7,359 nt of DNA from Bacteroidetes bacterium QS_8_64_10 (GCA_003022505.1 PXTQ01000117.1:1-7359); one strand, 5' to 3'; counted from the stretch's first letter, positions 1 through 5,799 are shown. The notes: generated by a model from the letters alone, not told the origin. Numbers and translations: made by a program.

Positions 1-1
1 C

Positions 2-346
2 TCCACCACGCTGTCGGGCGGGGAGGCGCAGCGCGTGAAGCTCGCCGAGCACCTGGGCGGGCGCACGAAGGGCGATGTGCTGTATCTGTTCGACGAGCCA
101 ACGACGGGCCTGCACCCGCGCGACATCCAGAAGCTGCTCGACGCCTTCCAGCAGCTCATCGCCGAAGGGCACTCGGTCGTCATCATCGAGCACAACCTGG
201 ACGTGATCAAGAGCGCGGATCACGTCATAGATTTAGGACCGGAGGGCGGGCAGGCCGGCGGCAAGGTCGTCTGCGCGGGCACGCCGGAGGAGATCGCGGC
301 CTGCGAGGAGGGCCACACGGGGCGCTTTCTGCGGGAGGTGTTGTGA
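2..346 (+). CDS. uvrA: UvrA, excinuclease ABC subunit A, C-terminal fragment
   Basis: This is the last 114 residues of UvrA, the damage-scanning ATPase of nucleotide-excision repair, which works with UvrB and UvrC in the cytoplasm. The frame is open to the left edge, so most of the protein (UvrA is usually about 940 residues) lies outside the window. Visible in order are the ABC signature LSGGEAQRV (fragment residues 4-12), the Walker B FDEPTTGLH (30-38, catalytic Glu32), the switch histidine in IIEHNLD (His64) and the typical UvrA ending DLGPEGG...GG followed by GTPEE. These belong to the second nucleotide-binding domain. FDEPTTGLH, where proteobacterial UvrA has LDEPTTGLH, is to my knowledge common in Bacteroidota. 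The stop is TGA at 344-346. Nothing suggests disruption. Confidence 0.97.
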   Translation, partial: STTLSGGEAQRVKLAEHLGGRTKGDVLYLFDEPTTGLHPRDIQKLLDAFQQLIAEGHSVVIIEHNLDVIKSADHVIDLGPEGGQAGGKVVCAGTPEEIAACEEGHTGRFLREVL

Positions 347-669
347 CAGCCGTTAAGCGAAGCTCCCAGGATGTATCCGGCCGGCAAAGCACCGCCTGGA
401 GAAAAGCGAAAGGAAAGACGAGCGAAGCGACTCACGTAGTAAAAGGGGCGACGAGCGCTCACCTTCCCCGTTCCCTTTTCGCCTTTCTCCGACGCTCTAC
501 GTTCCATGACGGCTACTCTCCTTTTGGCGGACCAATGTTTAGAAACCCATGCTCGCCTCAGTAGAATAGGCCAACGTGGGGTTGCGCACAACGCGAGCAA
601 CCGCCCCCAGCGGTCCGCCGTCTCAAAAGATTACGGCGCCGTTCCAACCTCAAACCGGAGCCGGTCGTT
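347..669. other. Gene-poor spacer between uvrA and the sigma-like gene
   Basis: I find no convincing gene in these 323 bases. Just after uvrA, CTCCCAGG (363-370) can pair with CCTGGAG (395-401) apart from one bulged C, but no T-run follows, so a terminator is not supported. A purine-rich segment (398-417) is imperfectly complementary to 471-490 (15 of 20 positions), giving a possible long hairpin with a loop of about 53 nt. Short open frames here (for example from the GTG at 343 overlapping the uvrA stop) have shadow-like composition and no recognisable motifs. Confidence 0.5.
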
Positions 670-1421
670 GTGGAGCCTTCCAGCCATTTTGAATCAACCA
701 CATATGCTATGGAACCGCAGCCCGGCTCCGCCGCCCCCGAAAACTGGAAAACCGTCCTGACCGAGGGCGAGGAGGAGGAGTTCCGCGAGATGATCGAGCC
801 ACTGACGGACGTGCTCGTGCAGTCGGCCAAGCGCGACGTGGCCTACTACGTGCAGCAGGACCAGCTTCACGAAAATGACCTGACGCCGGAGGAGATCGCG
901 GGGGAGACGCTGTACTACGCCTGGGAGCACCGCGAGCGCCGCCCGGAGGCGATGACGCTGCGCGGATGGCTGCTGGGCACGCAACATCGCCTGCTGCGTG
1001 GTCTCGTGCAGCAACAGCAGCAGTTTCGCGCCGAAAAAGAAGTGTCGCTGGACGCCCCCGTGCCGCCCGGCCCCGAAGGGTCGGCGGTGGAGGAAGCGTT
1101 CTGGGAGTGGGACCAGCCCACCGAGGGCGAGACGACGTGGGAGGAGGTGACACCCTCTTCGGAGCCTATCGACCTGGAGGTGCCGCTGCACGAGCAGGAG
1201 CATCCCGACTCGCTGGAGGCCGAGGATTACCACGTGCTTTCGATGCACGACGAGTTCGAGATGAGCCTGCCGGAGGTGGCCCACACGCTGGATCAGAGCG
1301 TGCGGGCGACCGCCGAGCGGCTGGACCGGGCGCGCGCGTCGTTGCACCGGACCGGCAGCGCGAGATGCAGCAGGACGCCGAGCGCGGCGCGTCCACCGAG
1401 GATGAGCGCGTGCGGCAGTGA
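670..1421 (+). CDS. Divergent sigma-70-family RNA polymerase sigma factor, frameshifted near the 3' end
   Basis: The protein is probably a sigma-70-family (ECF-like) regulator that directs RNA polymerase to promoters. Residues about 38-116 resemble region 2: an acidic helix, then LTPEEIAGETLYYAWEHRER and TLRGWLLGTQHRLLRGL, the usual pattern of recruited helices and a Trp. An acidic linker with WEWDQP follows. Residues about 189-227 (HDEFEMSLPEVAHTLDQSV, then ERLDRARASLHR) match the helix-turn-helix of region 4.2. The GTG at 670 has GGAG at 657-660, nine bases upstream; an in-frame ATG at 709 has no such site. The frame stays open to 2001, but after codon 227 (1348-1350) it turns Cys/Ser/Pro-rich and runs into the antisense OMP gene. 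A one-base shift there gives DRQREMQQDAERGASTEDER and three more residues to TGA at 1419-1421, with near-total G/C at third positions. I therefore place the real end at 1421. The target regulon is unknown. Confidence 0.72.
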
Positions 1422-1447
1422 GCGTGCGGGACGGCAGACCGCAGACG

Positions 1448-1509
1448 GCGGACGGCTGTTTTTCGTAGACCGTACGCACGTGCGAGAAAAGACGCGGGCT
1501 GCCGTCCGC
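1448..1509. repeat. 62-nt imperfect palindrome downstream of the sigma-like gene
   Basis: GCGGACGGC (1448-1456) is exactly complementary to GCCGTCCGC (1501-1509). Between the arms lie a partly complementary TTTTTCG/CGAGAAAA pair and a central perfect 10-nt palindrome CGCACGTGCG (1475-1484). The structure begins 27 nt after the proposed sigma stop, so it could be an mRNA 3' end hairpin or a cruciform. It has no following T-run. Confidence 0.5.
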
Positions 1510-1521
1510 AAGTCCTTATCC

Positions 1522-1665
1522 TCAAAGCGCGACGCTTGCGCCGGCTTTGACGAGCGTCTGCCGGTTCTTGGGCGACGAGAGCAGGCGGCTGTCGCTGACG
1601 GCCAGATCGAGTCGCACTACGCCAACACGGTAAGCAAAACCAGCGGCCAGAAAGCGTGCCGTCAT
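1522..1665 (-). pseudogene. Possible C-terminal fragment of an outer-membrane beta-barrel protein
   Basis: A 47-codon frame runs from an ATG at 1665 to TGA at 1522-1524. Its product includes AAGFAYRVGVVRLDLAVSD, then a polar turn, then KAGASVAL at the C terminus. Alternating hydrophobic residues in two strand-like segments, with a final short strand ending in a hydrophobic residue, is how outer-membrane beta-barrels end. The frame is closed upstream by a stop at 1708-1710, so there is no room for a signal peptide or the other strands. I read it as the remnant of a larger gene, on the same strand as and downstream of the OMP gene at 1765-2445, but not a continuation of it, since that gene has its own normal ending. 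A chance open frame in GC-rich DNA is the alternative. Confidence 0.35.
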
Positions 1666-1764
1666 GGGATCGCAGCGCGGCGGAGACGAAAAGCGAGCGT
1701 GGGAGTCTCATCGCTTGAGGAAGGACGCCTCACGAATCACGAAATACGCATCACGCACCGAGGC

Positions 1765-2445
1765 TTACAGCCCGATGCCGAGGCGCAGCATGTACGAGCT
1801 GAGATTACCGCCGTCGTCGGCTTCTATCGTCTGATCCGTACCAGGCACCTGAAACTCGCTCGCGTAGCCTGTCAGGCCGAAGGCGTAGCGAAACTCCGGA
1901 AACAAACGCACGCCCGCTCCCGGCAGGTCGACCTCGACGCCGATGCCCACGTTGCCGGCTACGCTGAAGTCGCTGCTGTTCAGACCGAGCGCTTGCGATG
2001 AGCCATCGCTCTCCGCTTCTGCCTCGTCGTCGCTGAGTCCTATACGGAAGACGGGTCCTGCCGTCAGGTACGGGCTTATGAGCGGAAGCGTGGCGAGCCG
2101 GAAGCGCGCGTCGATGGGGATCTGTACGAGGCTGAGACTGAAGTCTTGTTGCTCCACGTTCACGTTTCCAGCCTGCACGTCATCCGAACTGAAATCGCCC
2201 ACGTCCATGTAGTAGATACCGGGCCGCAGCGCGAGCGGACCGAAGGCGGCATCGTAAAACAGACCGACGTGAAAGCCCGTGGCTCGGTTGAACGTCGCCT
2301 CACGGTTTTCCCCCTCGATGTCGCTCAGGTTATCGAAGTTGGCGCCGGCGGCCACGCCGAGCTGCGCCTGCGCCGCCTGCGGCACCGCAACGAGGGTGGC
2401 GAGTGCGATGAGAAAAGCGAGGTGGGTCTTGCGGAGAGTCGTCAT
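1765..2445 (-). CDS. Outer-membrane beta-barrel (porin-family) protein
   Basis: This 226-residue secreted protein has a clear Sec signal peptide: MTTLRK, a hydrophobic core (residues 8-22) and an AQA|Q cleavage site after Ala27. The mature part starts LGVAAGANFDNLSD and consists of alternating strands separated by Asp/Ser/Glu-rich turns. Phrases such as FHVGLFYDA, LRPGIYYMDVG, VQIPIDARFRL, SPYLTAGPVFRIGL and FPEFRYAFGL are typical of the small outer-membrane beta-barrel domain common in Bacteroidota, and it ends in the terminal strand YMLRLGIGL. It most likely sits in the outer membrane; its ligand or transport role cannot be read from the sequence. It is divergent from bshA across 170 bases, so the promoters of both must lie there. 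Its leader contains three tandem 8-nt repeats. No frame problem is visible. Confidence 0.85.
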   Translation of the reverse strand: MTTLRKTHLAFLIALATLVAVPQAAQAQLGVAAGANFDNLSDIEGENREATFNRATGFHVGLFYDAAFGPLALRPGIYYMDVGDFSSDDVQAGNVNVEQQDFSLSLVQIPIDARFRLATLPLISPYLTAGPVFRIGLSDDEAEAESDGSSQALGLNSSDFSVAGNVGIGVEVDLPGAGVRLFPEFRYAFGLTGYASEFQVPGTDQTIEADDGGNLSSYMLRLGIGL

Positions 2446-2458
2446 GTGAGTAGGAGGG

Positions 2459-2482
2459 TATGTGTGTATGTGAGTATGTGTG
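2459..2482 (-). repeat. Three tandem 8-nt repeats in the leader of the OMP gene
   Basis: On the plus strand the unit is TATGTGNG, present three times without gaps (2459-2466, 2467-2474, 2475-2482), varying only at position 7. On the OMP strand it is a CA/TA-rich tract 14-37 nt before the ATG. No Shine-Dalgarno site is visible between it and the start. Confidence 0.7.
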
Positions 2483-2615
2483 ACACGCGGATCGGTTTAA
2501 GACATTTTACACGCATCGGGAAGCCGTCGGCCCGCAACCTGCATCGCCTCAATCCGTTGCCTACAAAGCGCTCGTTCCAACAAGTAAGCCGCCTTTACTC
2601 ACGGCAAAGTAACAA

Positions 2616-3764
2616 ATGAACATCGGCATCACGTGCTACCCGGTGTACGGAGGCAGCGGCGTCGTCGCCACCGAGCTGGGTAAGGCCCTCGCCGGGCGCG
2701 GCCACCACGTCCATTTCATCGCCTACTCGATGCCGTTCCGGCTGGGGCACGTTGCAGGTAATATCACGTTTCACGAGGTCAACGTCAACACGTACCCGCT
2801 GTTCGAGTATCCGCCGTATTCGCTGGCGCTGACCTCCAAGATGGTGGACGTGGTGCACCACGAGGAGCTGGATCTGATGCACGTGCACTACGCCATCCCG
2901 CACGCCACGAGCGCCGTGCAGGCGCAGCAGATTCTCAAACAAAAAGACGAGCGCGTGCCTGTCGTCACCACGCTGCACGGCACCGACATCACGCTCGTCG
3001 GGCGCGACCCCTCATTTCGCCCCGTGGTCAACTACTCGATCAACGAGTCGGACGGCGTGACGGCGGTAAGCAAGTTTCTGCGCCGCGAGACGCACGAACA
3101 CTTCGACATCGAGAGCGAGATCGAGGTCATCCCGAACTTCATCGACACGGATCGCTTTCAGCGCGCCAACAAGGATCACTTCAAGCAGGCGCTCTGTCCG
3201 AACGGCGAGAAGGTGATTGTGCACGTCTCCAACTTCCGCCCCGTCAAGCGCGCGCAGGACGTGGTGGAGGTCTTCCACAAGCTCTGCGGGGAAGGCCTGT
3301 GCGACCTGAAGCTGCTTCTGGTGGGCGACGGCCCGGACCGCGTGCCGACCGAGCACCTGGCGCGCGAACTGGGCGTCTACGAGGACGTGCGCTTCCTGGG
3401 CAAGCAGGAACCCATCGAGGAGATCCTCTCCATCGCGGACGTGTTTCTGATGCCGAGCGGTTCGGAGACGTTCGGCCTCGCGGCCCTCGAAGCGATGGCC
3501 TGCGGCGTGCCCGTCGTGTGCTCCGACATCGGCGGGTTGCCGGAACTCGTGCCCGACGAGGAGGCCGGTTTTTTGTGCCCGCTCGGCGACGTGGGGGCGC
3601 TTACCGACCGCACGCGCCGCATCCTGACCGATGAGGACCTGCACGACCGCATGGCTCGCGCTGCGCGCCGCCGCGCTGTGGGGGCGTACAGCCTCGACGA
3701 GATCGTGCCTCGCTACGAGGCGTACTACGAAGAGGTGCGTGAGCGCAGCCTCGCTGCGGCCTGA
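2616..3764 (+). CDS. bshA: BshA, N-acetyl-alpha-D-glucosaminyl L-malate synthase
   Basis: BshA catalyses the first step of bacillithiol synthesis, transferring GlcNAc from UDP-GlcNAc to L-malate in the cytoplasm. The 382-residue length is normal for the family. It is a GT4, GT-B-fold glycosyltransferase: the N terminus MNIGITCYPVYGGSGVVATE (glycine loop at 12-15) is near-diagnostic of BshA, followed by HGTD (121-124), the nucleotide-sugar-domain entry SNFRPVKR (205-212), LLLVGDGPDR (234-242) and the donor-binding EX7E motif SETFGLAALEAMACGVP with Glu284 and Glu292. The ATG at 2616 directly precedes this N terminus; it has an A-rich leader and no Shine-Dalgarno site, common in this group. The deacetylase (BshB) and BshC are not in the window. 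The next gene is convergent, so bshA is probably transcribed alone or as the end of its unit. Confidence 0.95.
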   Translation: MNIGITCYPVYGGSGVVATELGKALAGRGHHVHFIAYSMPFRLGHVAGNITFHEVNVNTYPLFEYPPYSLALTSKMVDVVHHEELDLMHVHYAIPHATSAVQAQQILKQKDERVPVVTTLHGTDITLVGRDPSFRPVVNYSINESDGVTAVSKFLRRETHEHFDIESEIEVIPNFIDTDRFQRANKDHFKQALCPNGEKVIVHVSNFRPVKRAQDVVEVFHKLCGEGLCDLKLLLVGDGPDRVPTEHLARELGVYEDVRFLGKQEPIEEILSIADVFLMPSGSETFGLAALEAMACGVPVVCSDIGGLPELVPDEEAGFLCPLGDVGALTDRTRRILTDEDLHDRMARAARRRAVGAYSLDEIVPRYEAYYEEVRERSLAAA

Positions 3765-3872
3765 AGTGTATTACCGCAGAGCACGCTGAGGACGCGGTTT
3801 GTTTTGAGAGACGAAGAGTTCGACCTCAGCCTCATAGACTCGCAGATACATAGGTTCTCAGGTTCTTCAGGC
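3759..3872. terminator. Nested inverted repeats between convergent bshA and MBL genes
   Basis: GCCTGAAG (3759-3766), overlapping the bshA stop, is exactly complementary to CTTCAGGC (3865-3872), next to the MBL stop. Inside, GCTGAGG (3785-3791) pairs with CCTCAGC (3824-3830). Both transcription units converge here, so a shared bidirectional terminating structure is plausible. There is no clean T-run after either stem, so the call is weak. Confidence 0.25.
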
Positions 3873-4528
3873 TACGACAGCGCTGCCGCGCCCGTCAGGA
3901 ACGGGTTGCTTTCGCGCTCGCGCCCGATGGTCGTCGCTGGACCGTGCCCCGGATGCACCGTCACGTCGTCGCCGAGCGGCACGAGCTTCTCGCGGATCGT
4001 GCGCAGCAGCTCCTCCCCGTCGCCACCCGGCAGATCCACCCGGCCCACCGACTGCTGAAAGAGCACGTCACCGCTGAAGGCGACCTGCGCCCCGGCGTCG
4101 AAAAACGACACGGAGCCGGGCGAGTGGCCGGGCGTGCGAAGCACCTGCCACGCTCGCTCGCCGAACGTGATCTCGTCGCCTTCCTCCAGTGAAAGGTCCG
4201 GCGCGGGCGAGCGCTCCAGCGGCACGCCGAACATGGCGGACTGCTCCTCGGAGCGCTCGATGAGCGGCGCGTCGGCGGCGTGCAGTTGCCACGTCAGGTC
4301 AAAATGCTCGGCGAAGAAGGCGCAGCCGAAGATGTGATCGAGGTGGGCGTGGGTGAGCAGCAGATGCCGCACCGTGAGGTCGTGCTCGCGCACGTAATCG
4401 AGCACCGCCCGGCGCTCCGCCTCGTTGTGGCTCGGCGCGTCGACGAGCACCGCCTCGTCGCCCGAACCGGCGTGCACCACGTAGCCGTTCGTCTGAAACG
4501 GGCTGTGCGTGAAGGTCTGGATCGTCAT
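3872..4528 (-). CDS. Metallo-beta-lactamase-fold hydrolase, glyoxalase II-like (YcbL type)
   Basis: This 218-residue cytosolic enzyme is a zinc hydrolase of the glyoxalase II-like branch of the metallo-beta-lactamase superfamily. The full metal-binding set is present: THAHLDH (His60, His62, Asp64, His65), His135 in TPGHSPGS, Asp154 in FSGDVLF and His195 in HPGHGP. The stretch after Asp154 (GRVDLPGGD) and the ending TTIGRERESNPFL are typical of short YcbL-type proteins, which lack the long C-terminal glutathione-binding domain of classical glyoxalase II. It probably cleaves a thioester or related hydrolysable bond; the natural substrate is unknown. It converges on bshA 107 nt away, so it is a neighbour but not an operon partner. 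The ATG at 4528 has no visible ribosome-binding site. The next upstream gene on this strand ends about 500 nt away, so this gene should have its own promoter. Confidence 0.92.
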   Translation of the reverse strand: MTIQTFTHSPFQTNGYVVHAGSGDEAVLVDAPSHNEAERRAVLDYVREHDLTVRHLLLTHAHLDHIFGCAFFAEHFDLTWQLHAADAPLIERSEEQSAMFGVPLERSPAPDLSLEEGDEITFGERAWQVLRTPGHSPGSVSFFDAGAQVAFSGDVLFQQSVGRVDLPGGDGEELLRTIREKLVPLGDDVTVHPGHGPATTIGRERESNPFLTGAAALS

Positions 4529-4724
4529 GACTGCGTTGGGGGCGCTGTCGCGTTTCGCGCTTTGCGGGACTTTGCATTCGCTCGTCCTTTCGTTCTCTCC
4601 TCTTCGTTCTCTCTTACCTCCCGTGCCCGCTTTGTTTCAAGGCGAAGATCGAACAACCCCGCGCTGCCTCAGGTTATGTAGTTCCACTTAGCTACCGTAC
4701 ACTTTTCCTTGAGCGTCTTTCACT
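4529..4724. other. Spacer upstream of the MBL gene
   Basis: No gene is supported here. On the MBL strand the segment is purine-rich; on the plus strand CGTTCTCTC occurs at 4591-4599 and 4605-4613 (period 14). The MBL promoter presumably lies in this region, but I cannot assign it to a specific motif. Confidence 0.4.
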
Positions 4725-4881
4725 GGCCGAAAAATCCCCTGTTTGTCATTCCGCACCCCGATGCGGAATCTCCATCTTACGGGCTGTGCCGGTCATAGGG
4801 AGATCCTGAATCAAGTTCAGCATCATAGGGAGATCCTGAATCAAGTTCAGCATGACAATCTCCTTTGGGGATTTTTCGGCC
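4725..4881 (+). repeat. Repeat copy A: structured element enclosed by a perfect 15-bp inverted repeat
   Basis: The core 4741-4857 matches, in reverse complement, the core of copy B (7193-7279) at every base, except that A carries one extra 30-nt tandem unit (117 versus 87 nt). The core has nested pairing: TGTCAT (4744-4749) with ATGACA (4852-4857), a hairpin TTCCGCA/TGCGGAA (4749-4755/4762-4768), ATCTCC/GGAGAT (4768-4773/4799-4804) and CTGAA/TTCAG (4806-4810/4816-4820, repeated in the second unit). Outside the core, GGCCGAAAAATCCCC (4725-4739) is exactly complementary to GGGGATTTTTCGGCC (4867-4881). This outer stem is not shared with copy B. Its A-run/GC/T-run layout looks like a bidirectional intrinsic terminator. 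No protein is encoded. Confidence 0.85.
4794..4853 (+). repeat. 30-nt tandem duplication inside copy A
   Basis: Two identical 30-nt units lie side by side at 4794-4823 and 4824-4853. Each begins CATAGGGAGATCC, contains the small hairpin CTGAATCAAGTTCAG and ends CAT. Copy B holds only one unit, so A gained a unit or B lost one. Confidence 0.95.
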
Positions 4882-4908
4882 CAATCAGGTTAAAAACTGT
4901 CCGGTAGC

Positions 4909-4940
4909 CAGTAGGCCCACAAAAGCCTGTGGGCCTACTG
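4909..4940 (-). terminator. Strong hairpin downstream of the ABC ATPase gene, candidate terminator
   Basis: CAGTAGGCCCACA (4909-4921) and TGTGGGCCTACTG (4928-4940) form a perfect 13-bp stem with a 6-nt loop. It lies about 85 nt beyond the ABC stop on that gene's strand. A TTTTT run occurs on the minus strand 13 nt after the stem (plus 4892-4896, AAAAA), farther than in a classical intrinsic terminator. It could also be an mRNA-stabilising structure. Confidence 0.45.
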
Positions 4941-5025
4941 ACGACGAACGACCGACGGCAGACCGCCGCCGTGATTTTTGTCGTGAACGAGGCCGCGTTG
5001 TAGGACGGTTTCTACATACCCCCCT

Positions 5026-5685
5026 TCACACGTAATCTTCGACATGCAGGCGGCGCTCATGCCGTTCGGCTTCGTCGGGATCGTTGGTCGCCACCACCAG
5101 CAGGCCGCCCCGCTCGCGCTGTCGCTTCTGGATGCGGCGGCTCATCGCCAGGCCGGCGGCGTCGAGGTTGGCGCGCGGCTCGTCCAACAGCAAGAGCGGC
5201 GGATCGGCGAGCAGAGCGGCGGCGTAGGCTATGCGACGCTTCAGGCCGGACGAGAACGTCGCCACGCGGTCGTCGGCGCGGTCCGCCAGGCCCACCTCGT
5301 CCAGCACCTCATCAATGCGCGCGGATGCGTCCGGAAGCTGCCGTACGCGCGCTAAAAACGACAGATTCTCGCGCGCGGTGAACGACTCGTAGGTGCGCAG
5401 GTAGGGCGCGGCGAGGCCGCACCGGAGCGGGCGCTCCTCACGCGGCACGGTTTCGCCGTTCGCCCGCAGCGCGATGCGCCCCGACGTGGGGCGGAGCAGG
5501 CCCGCCATCAGTTTCAGCAGCGTCGTCTTGCCGCTCCCGTTGGCCCCCGTCACCGCCAGCGACGCGCCGCCCGGTAGCTCCAGCGACAGGCCGCGAAAGA
5601 GCACGCGCCGCCCGAAGCGCATCGCCATCTCGTCGGCAACCAGCATGGTCTCGACGGATTCGACTTGTGAGGCGACGCTCATCAA
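5026..5685 (-). CDS. ABC transporter ATP-binding protein, CcmA-like
   Basis: This single nucleotide-binding domain of about 219 residues would power an ABC transporter from the cytoplasmic face of the inner membrane. The Walker A is GANGSGKT (47-54), the signature is FSSGLKRR (144-151, with SSGLK in place of LSGGQ), Walker B is LLLLLDEP (catalytic Glu169) and the D-loop is ANLD (172-175). The small size, the APYLRTYESFTARENL segment and the SSG-type signature fit the CcmA-like (heme exporter) subfamily seen in Bacteroidota. The usual switch histidine is Asn200 in ATNDPDE; I recall the same wording in relatives, so this may be a family trait. The first codon is TTG at 5685, with ATG at 5682 the likelier start. 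No CcmB-type permease lies in the window, and repeat copy A follows the gene, so its partner must be encoded elsewhere. Confidence 0.88.
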   Translation of the reverse strand: MMSVASQVESVETMLVADEMAMRFGRRVLFRGLSLELPGGASLAVTGANGSGKTTLLKLMAGLLRPTSGRIALRANGETVPREERPLRCGLAAPYLRTYESFTARENLSFLARVRQLPDASARIDEVLDEVGLADRADDRVATFSSGLKRRIAYAAALLADPPLLLLDEPRANLDAAGLAMSRRIQKRQRERGGLLVVATNDPDEAERHERRLHVEDYV

Positions 5686-5720
5686 AAAGAACTGGCCTTG
5701 ACGCTACCTTCCATTCAACA

Positions 5721-5736
5721 TGTTCTGACGAGAACA
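5721..5736. promoter_or_regulatory. Operator-like inverted repeat upstream of the ABC gene
   Basis: TGTTCT-GACG-AGAACA is a perfect inverted repeat with 6-nt arms and a 4-nt centre, 36-51 nt upstream of the ABC start and in the radC-ABC gap. It overlaps an 8-nt palindrome AACATGTT (5717-5724). The size suits a dimeric repressor site, but no regulator is identifiable. It is not the Gram-positive SOS box, whose half-sites have the opposite order. Confidence 0.25.
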
Positions 5737-5779
5737 GCCCCTCCATCACGTAGGGCGATACAGAAAATTAAACGCGATT

Positions 5780-5799
5780 GCCCTGAGGGCCGTAAGGGC
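5780..5799 (-). terminator. Weak terminator-like hairpin after radC
   Basis: On the radC strand GCCCT (5799-5795) can pair with AGGGC (5784-5780), or a tighter GCCC-TCA-GGGC can form at 5790-5780. A T-rich stretch (GTTTAATTTTC) follows after about seven bases. It is 60 nt past the radC stop and before the ABC gene. The short stem makes this a low-confidence call. Confidence 0.25.

Larger units (their letters stand above)
1422..1764. other. Spacer between the convergent sigma-like and OMP genes
   Basis: These 343 bases hold the 62-nt palindrome, a short phrase repeat and a possible gene fragment. The phrase GACGGCAGACCGC at 1430-1442 recurs exactly at 4954-4966; in both places a TTTTT run lies within about 25 nt. 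On the minus strand at about 1721-1757 there are degenerate repeats of the form CGTGATTCGTGA/CGTGATGCGT, directly downstream of the OMP stop. No intact gene is supported. Confidence 0.5.

Noticed and set aside
343..564. Small gene starting at the GTG that overlaps the uvrA stop
   Set aside because: The stop overlap looks operon-like, but the product has no family resemblance and covers a region of imperfect inverted repeats.
694..1479. 261-codon minus-strand frame opposite the sigma-like gene
   Set aside because: Arg/His/Leu-rich composition typical of the antisense of a GC-rich gene, with no motif; the plus strand has clear region 2 and region 4 features.
670..2001. Full 443-codon open frame as one protein
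   Set aside because: Only the first 227 codons look sigma-like. The rest is Cys/Ser/Arg-rich, lacks motifs, and overlaps the antisense OMP gene, which has a signal peptide and a barrel ending.
4741..4857. CRISPR array or short tandem array
   Set aside because: Only two adjacent 30-nt units with no spacers and no cas genes; the sequence is explained by an inverted dispersed element with one internal duplication.
4529..5025. tRNA or other structured RNA gene in the longest spacer
   Set aside because: I found no acceptor or T-arm pattern; the visible structure is accounted for by repeat copy A and the 13-bp hairpin.
5722..5735. LexA/SOS box between radC and the ABC gene
   Set aside because: The Gram-positive box is GAAC-N4-GTTC; here the half-sites are reversed (GTTC-N6-GAAC), so it does not match.
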